Below, one piece after another: positions 5,471 through 6,534 of a stretch of DNA of 6,534 nt (position 1 is the stretch's first letter; each line of letters begins with the position of its first letter). Both the position numbers and the translations under genes were made by a program. Below the pieces are notes generated by a model. That model was given only the letters and a program-made list of their open reading frames with translations, had not been told where the DNA came from and did not search any database. The stretch is from Prevotellaceae bacterium (GTDB taxonomy: Bacteria; Bacteroidota; Bacteroidia; Bacteroidales; UBA932). Location of the stretch: positions 1 to 6,534 of the forward strand of contig JAITVR010000033.1 in the NCBI GenBank assembly GCA_031285695.1, in the 5' to 3' direction.

Positions 5471-5509
5471 AATGAGTAGCCACTCAATTTTTTTGAGTGG
5501 CTACTCATT
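5471..5509. terminator. Perfect 17-bp hairpin, right member of twin hairpins
   Basis: The arms 5471-5487 and 5493-5509 pair perfectly around a T5 loop. The core GAGTGGCTACT is the same as in the hairpin at 5428-5466. On the plus strand the stem is followed by T-rich sequence (5508-5512), so this member would stop plus-strand transcription while its twin stops minus-strand transcription. The four copies of the 11-bp core alternate in orientation and could also pair between hairpins. Confidence 0.75.
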
Positions 5510-5574
5510 TTTGTTTGCCTACCTATACCTTGGTAAACTTGGCGGTAGCAAGCATGTTTTGTAGCATTTTTCAC

Positions 5575-5609
5575 TCTCCATTCTCCATTCTCCATTTTCA
5601 ATTTTCAAT
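5575..5609. repeat. 7-bp tandem repeat after the FISUMP gene
   Basis: Five 7-bp units lie in tandem: TCTCCAT three times (5575-5595), then TTTCAAT twice (5596-5609), ending 7 bases before the FISUMP stop codon. The A/T-rich heptamers resemble 'aattgaaaatggagaa' intergenic repeats that I recall from Bacteroidota genomes. Copy number may vary between strains by slippage. The remaining 5513-5574 shows nothing I can name. Confidence 0.75.
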
Positions 5610-5616
5610 TAATTAG

Positions 5617-6534
5617 TTACATGCTCTTTACGCACCTTACGGGAAAGGCAAAGGACTTGCTGTAGACGGTGGCAGGGGCGCTACCCAAGCCACTGAAGTC
5701 TATGCAGAAACCCTCCGTGCTGTTGCGTATGTTCTGCGTACTGCTCCAGTAGTAGCCATTTGCTCCCTGATTGCTGAGCGCGCCATTGGTGGAACTGCGG
5801 CTGCCCACAAAAGGCAGGAAGATGCAGCCGTCCATGGAGCCGCCCGAAGCGAGCGAGCAGGTGGCGTGCTTGGGGCCGTAAAACTTACCAGCAGCTAACG
5901 TGTTGCCCTTGGCGTTTTTTGCCACTGATGTGCCTGCTCCGCTGGCGCTGCCGATGGTACTGGCATCGTGCAATGCCAGAAATTCTGCAGCGGTAGGCAG
6001 CCTCCACCCATTGGGGCACACGGCGTTGGTACTCTCGTTCCAATTCGTATTTTGCTCATTGGACGGAAACCAGCTTATAATAGCCACGCCTGTGGCAGGG
6101 GTGGTAGGGTGCCAAGCCCTATTGATGTTGAACTGGAACATGCTACCATAGGTGTCGGGGGTTTGCGCCCACTTGCCGGTGTTGCCCACGTTGGCCGGCG
6201 CCCAGCACACCGTGCCCAACTTCAAGCCTTGGTACTGCACGGTAATGGGAGCGCTTTCCTTTATGTCGGTAATGCACTCATCGCTCACCACCACCCGCTT
6301 GTACACCTTTACACCTACGGCATTGGCGGCAGGTATGGTGCAGTTTTGCGTAGCGCAGCCTGCTATAGGAATGCTGCAGTTGGCAACGGTGGTGCCTTCA
6401 ACCCACTGGTAGTGCATGGTACCGCTGCCGGTGGCGGCGGTGCCGGTAAGCACCAGGTCGGTACAGGCCATGGGCTTAATGGTGGTCTGCGCCCGAGTGG
6501 CGCATACGGCTACCGCTGCTACAGCGGTAAGCGT
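5617..6534 (-). CDS. Secreted FISUMP-domain protein with Ig-like segment (5' end beyond the right edge)
   Basis: The frame is open to the window edge and 305 residues are visible. The Met at 6471 is not the start: the 21 codons before it (TLTAVAAVAVCATRAQTT...) read as the hydrophobic core of a signal peptide, with likely cleavage after ATRA before Gln16. Only the basic N-terminus is missing. Residues 22-103 form a Cys-rich Ig-like segment (HYQWVEG, YKRVVVSDECI, APITVQYQG). From about 104 a FISUMP domain (Fibrobacter succinogenes major paralogous domain) shows CPNGWRLPT (173-181), FLPFVGSR (239-246), GYYWSST (260-266) and FPVRCV (297-302), ending 3 residues before the stop. The protein is exported, and no type IX sorting domain follows. 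The function of FISUMP proteins is poorly known; binding outside the cell is a guess. Terminator hairpins downstream separate it from mce. Confidence 0.85.
   Translation of the reverse strand, partial: TLTAVAAVAVCATRAQTTIKPMACTDLVLTGTAATGSGTMHYQWVEGTTVANCSIPIAGCATQNCTIPAANAVGVKVYKRVVVSDECITDIKESAPITVQYQGLKLGTVCWAPANVGNTGKWAQTPDTYGSMFQFNINRAWHPTTPATGVAIISWFPSNEQNTNWNESTNAVCPNGWRLPTAAEFLALHDASTIGSASGAGTSVAKNAKGNTLAAGKFYGPKHATCSLASGGSMDGCIFLPFVGSRSSTNGALSNQGANGYYWSSTQNIRNSTEGFCIDFSGLGSAPATVYSKSFAFPVRCVKSM

Noticed and set aside
5428..5509. CRISPR array or attachment site
   Set aside because: The repeats are inverted hairpins only 4-5 bases apart, with no regular spacers, and there is no cas or integrase gene in the window.
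5900..6412. Two plus-strand frames opposite the FISUMP gene
   Set aside because: Shadows of a gene with strong domain evidence on the other strand; no start signals.

Overview
The window most likely comes from an anaerobic or fermentative member of the Bacteroidota (Bacteroidales-like). Three things point there: a sodium-pumping methylmalonyl-CoA decarboxylase operon whose delta/gamma subunit carries a lamin-tail domain; minus-strand promoter elements of the Bacteroidota form TAnnTTTG (TACCTTTG before mce, TAACTTTG before the gene cut by the left edge) with no clear Shine-Dalgarno sequences; and a secreted FISUMP-domain protein, a family common in Fibrobacter and Bacteroidota. The assignment is by eye, without database search. 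All convincing genes read on the minus strand, so the window is best read right to left.

Layout in transcription order. (1) 6534-5617: secreted protein with an Ig-like segment and a C-terminal FISUMP domain; its first codons lie beyond the right edge. (2) 5616-5261: a 356-bp gap holding a 7-bp tandem repeat, twin perfect hairpins that look like a bidirectional terminator, and the mce promoter. (3) 5260-260: a five-gene operon mce, mmdA, mmdD-like (lamin-tail domain plus OadG), mmdC (biotin carrier), mmdB (membrane Na+-pump subunit). (4) 259-114: a perfect 19-bp inverted repeat just past mmdB, then the promoter of (5) a further minus-strand gene, of which only 37 codons are visible (113-1).

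How the genes work together. Mce interconverts (R)- and (S)-methylmalonyl-CoA. MmdA moves the carboxyl group of methylmalonyl-CoA onto biotin carried by MmdC. MmdB decarboxylates carboxybiotin and exports Na+. The single-span MmdD-like subunit probably holds the complex together at the membrane. The pathway is the last part of succinate-to-propionate fermentation, with energy conserved as a sodium gradient. The mutase is not in this window. The subunit order A-D-C-B matches that described for Propionigenium modestum.

The least expected parts are the lamin-tail domain, predicted to lie outside the inner membrane on a decarboxylase subunit; a possible 18-residue membrane peptide between mmdA and the mmdD-like gene; and the gaps of the operon (92-193 bp), each of which holds an inverted repeat. 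Three of these repeats look like diverged copies of one purine/pyrimidine quasi-palindromic element.
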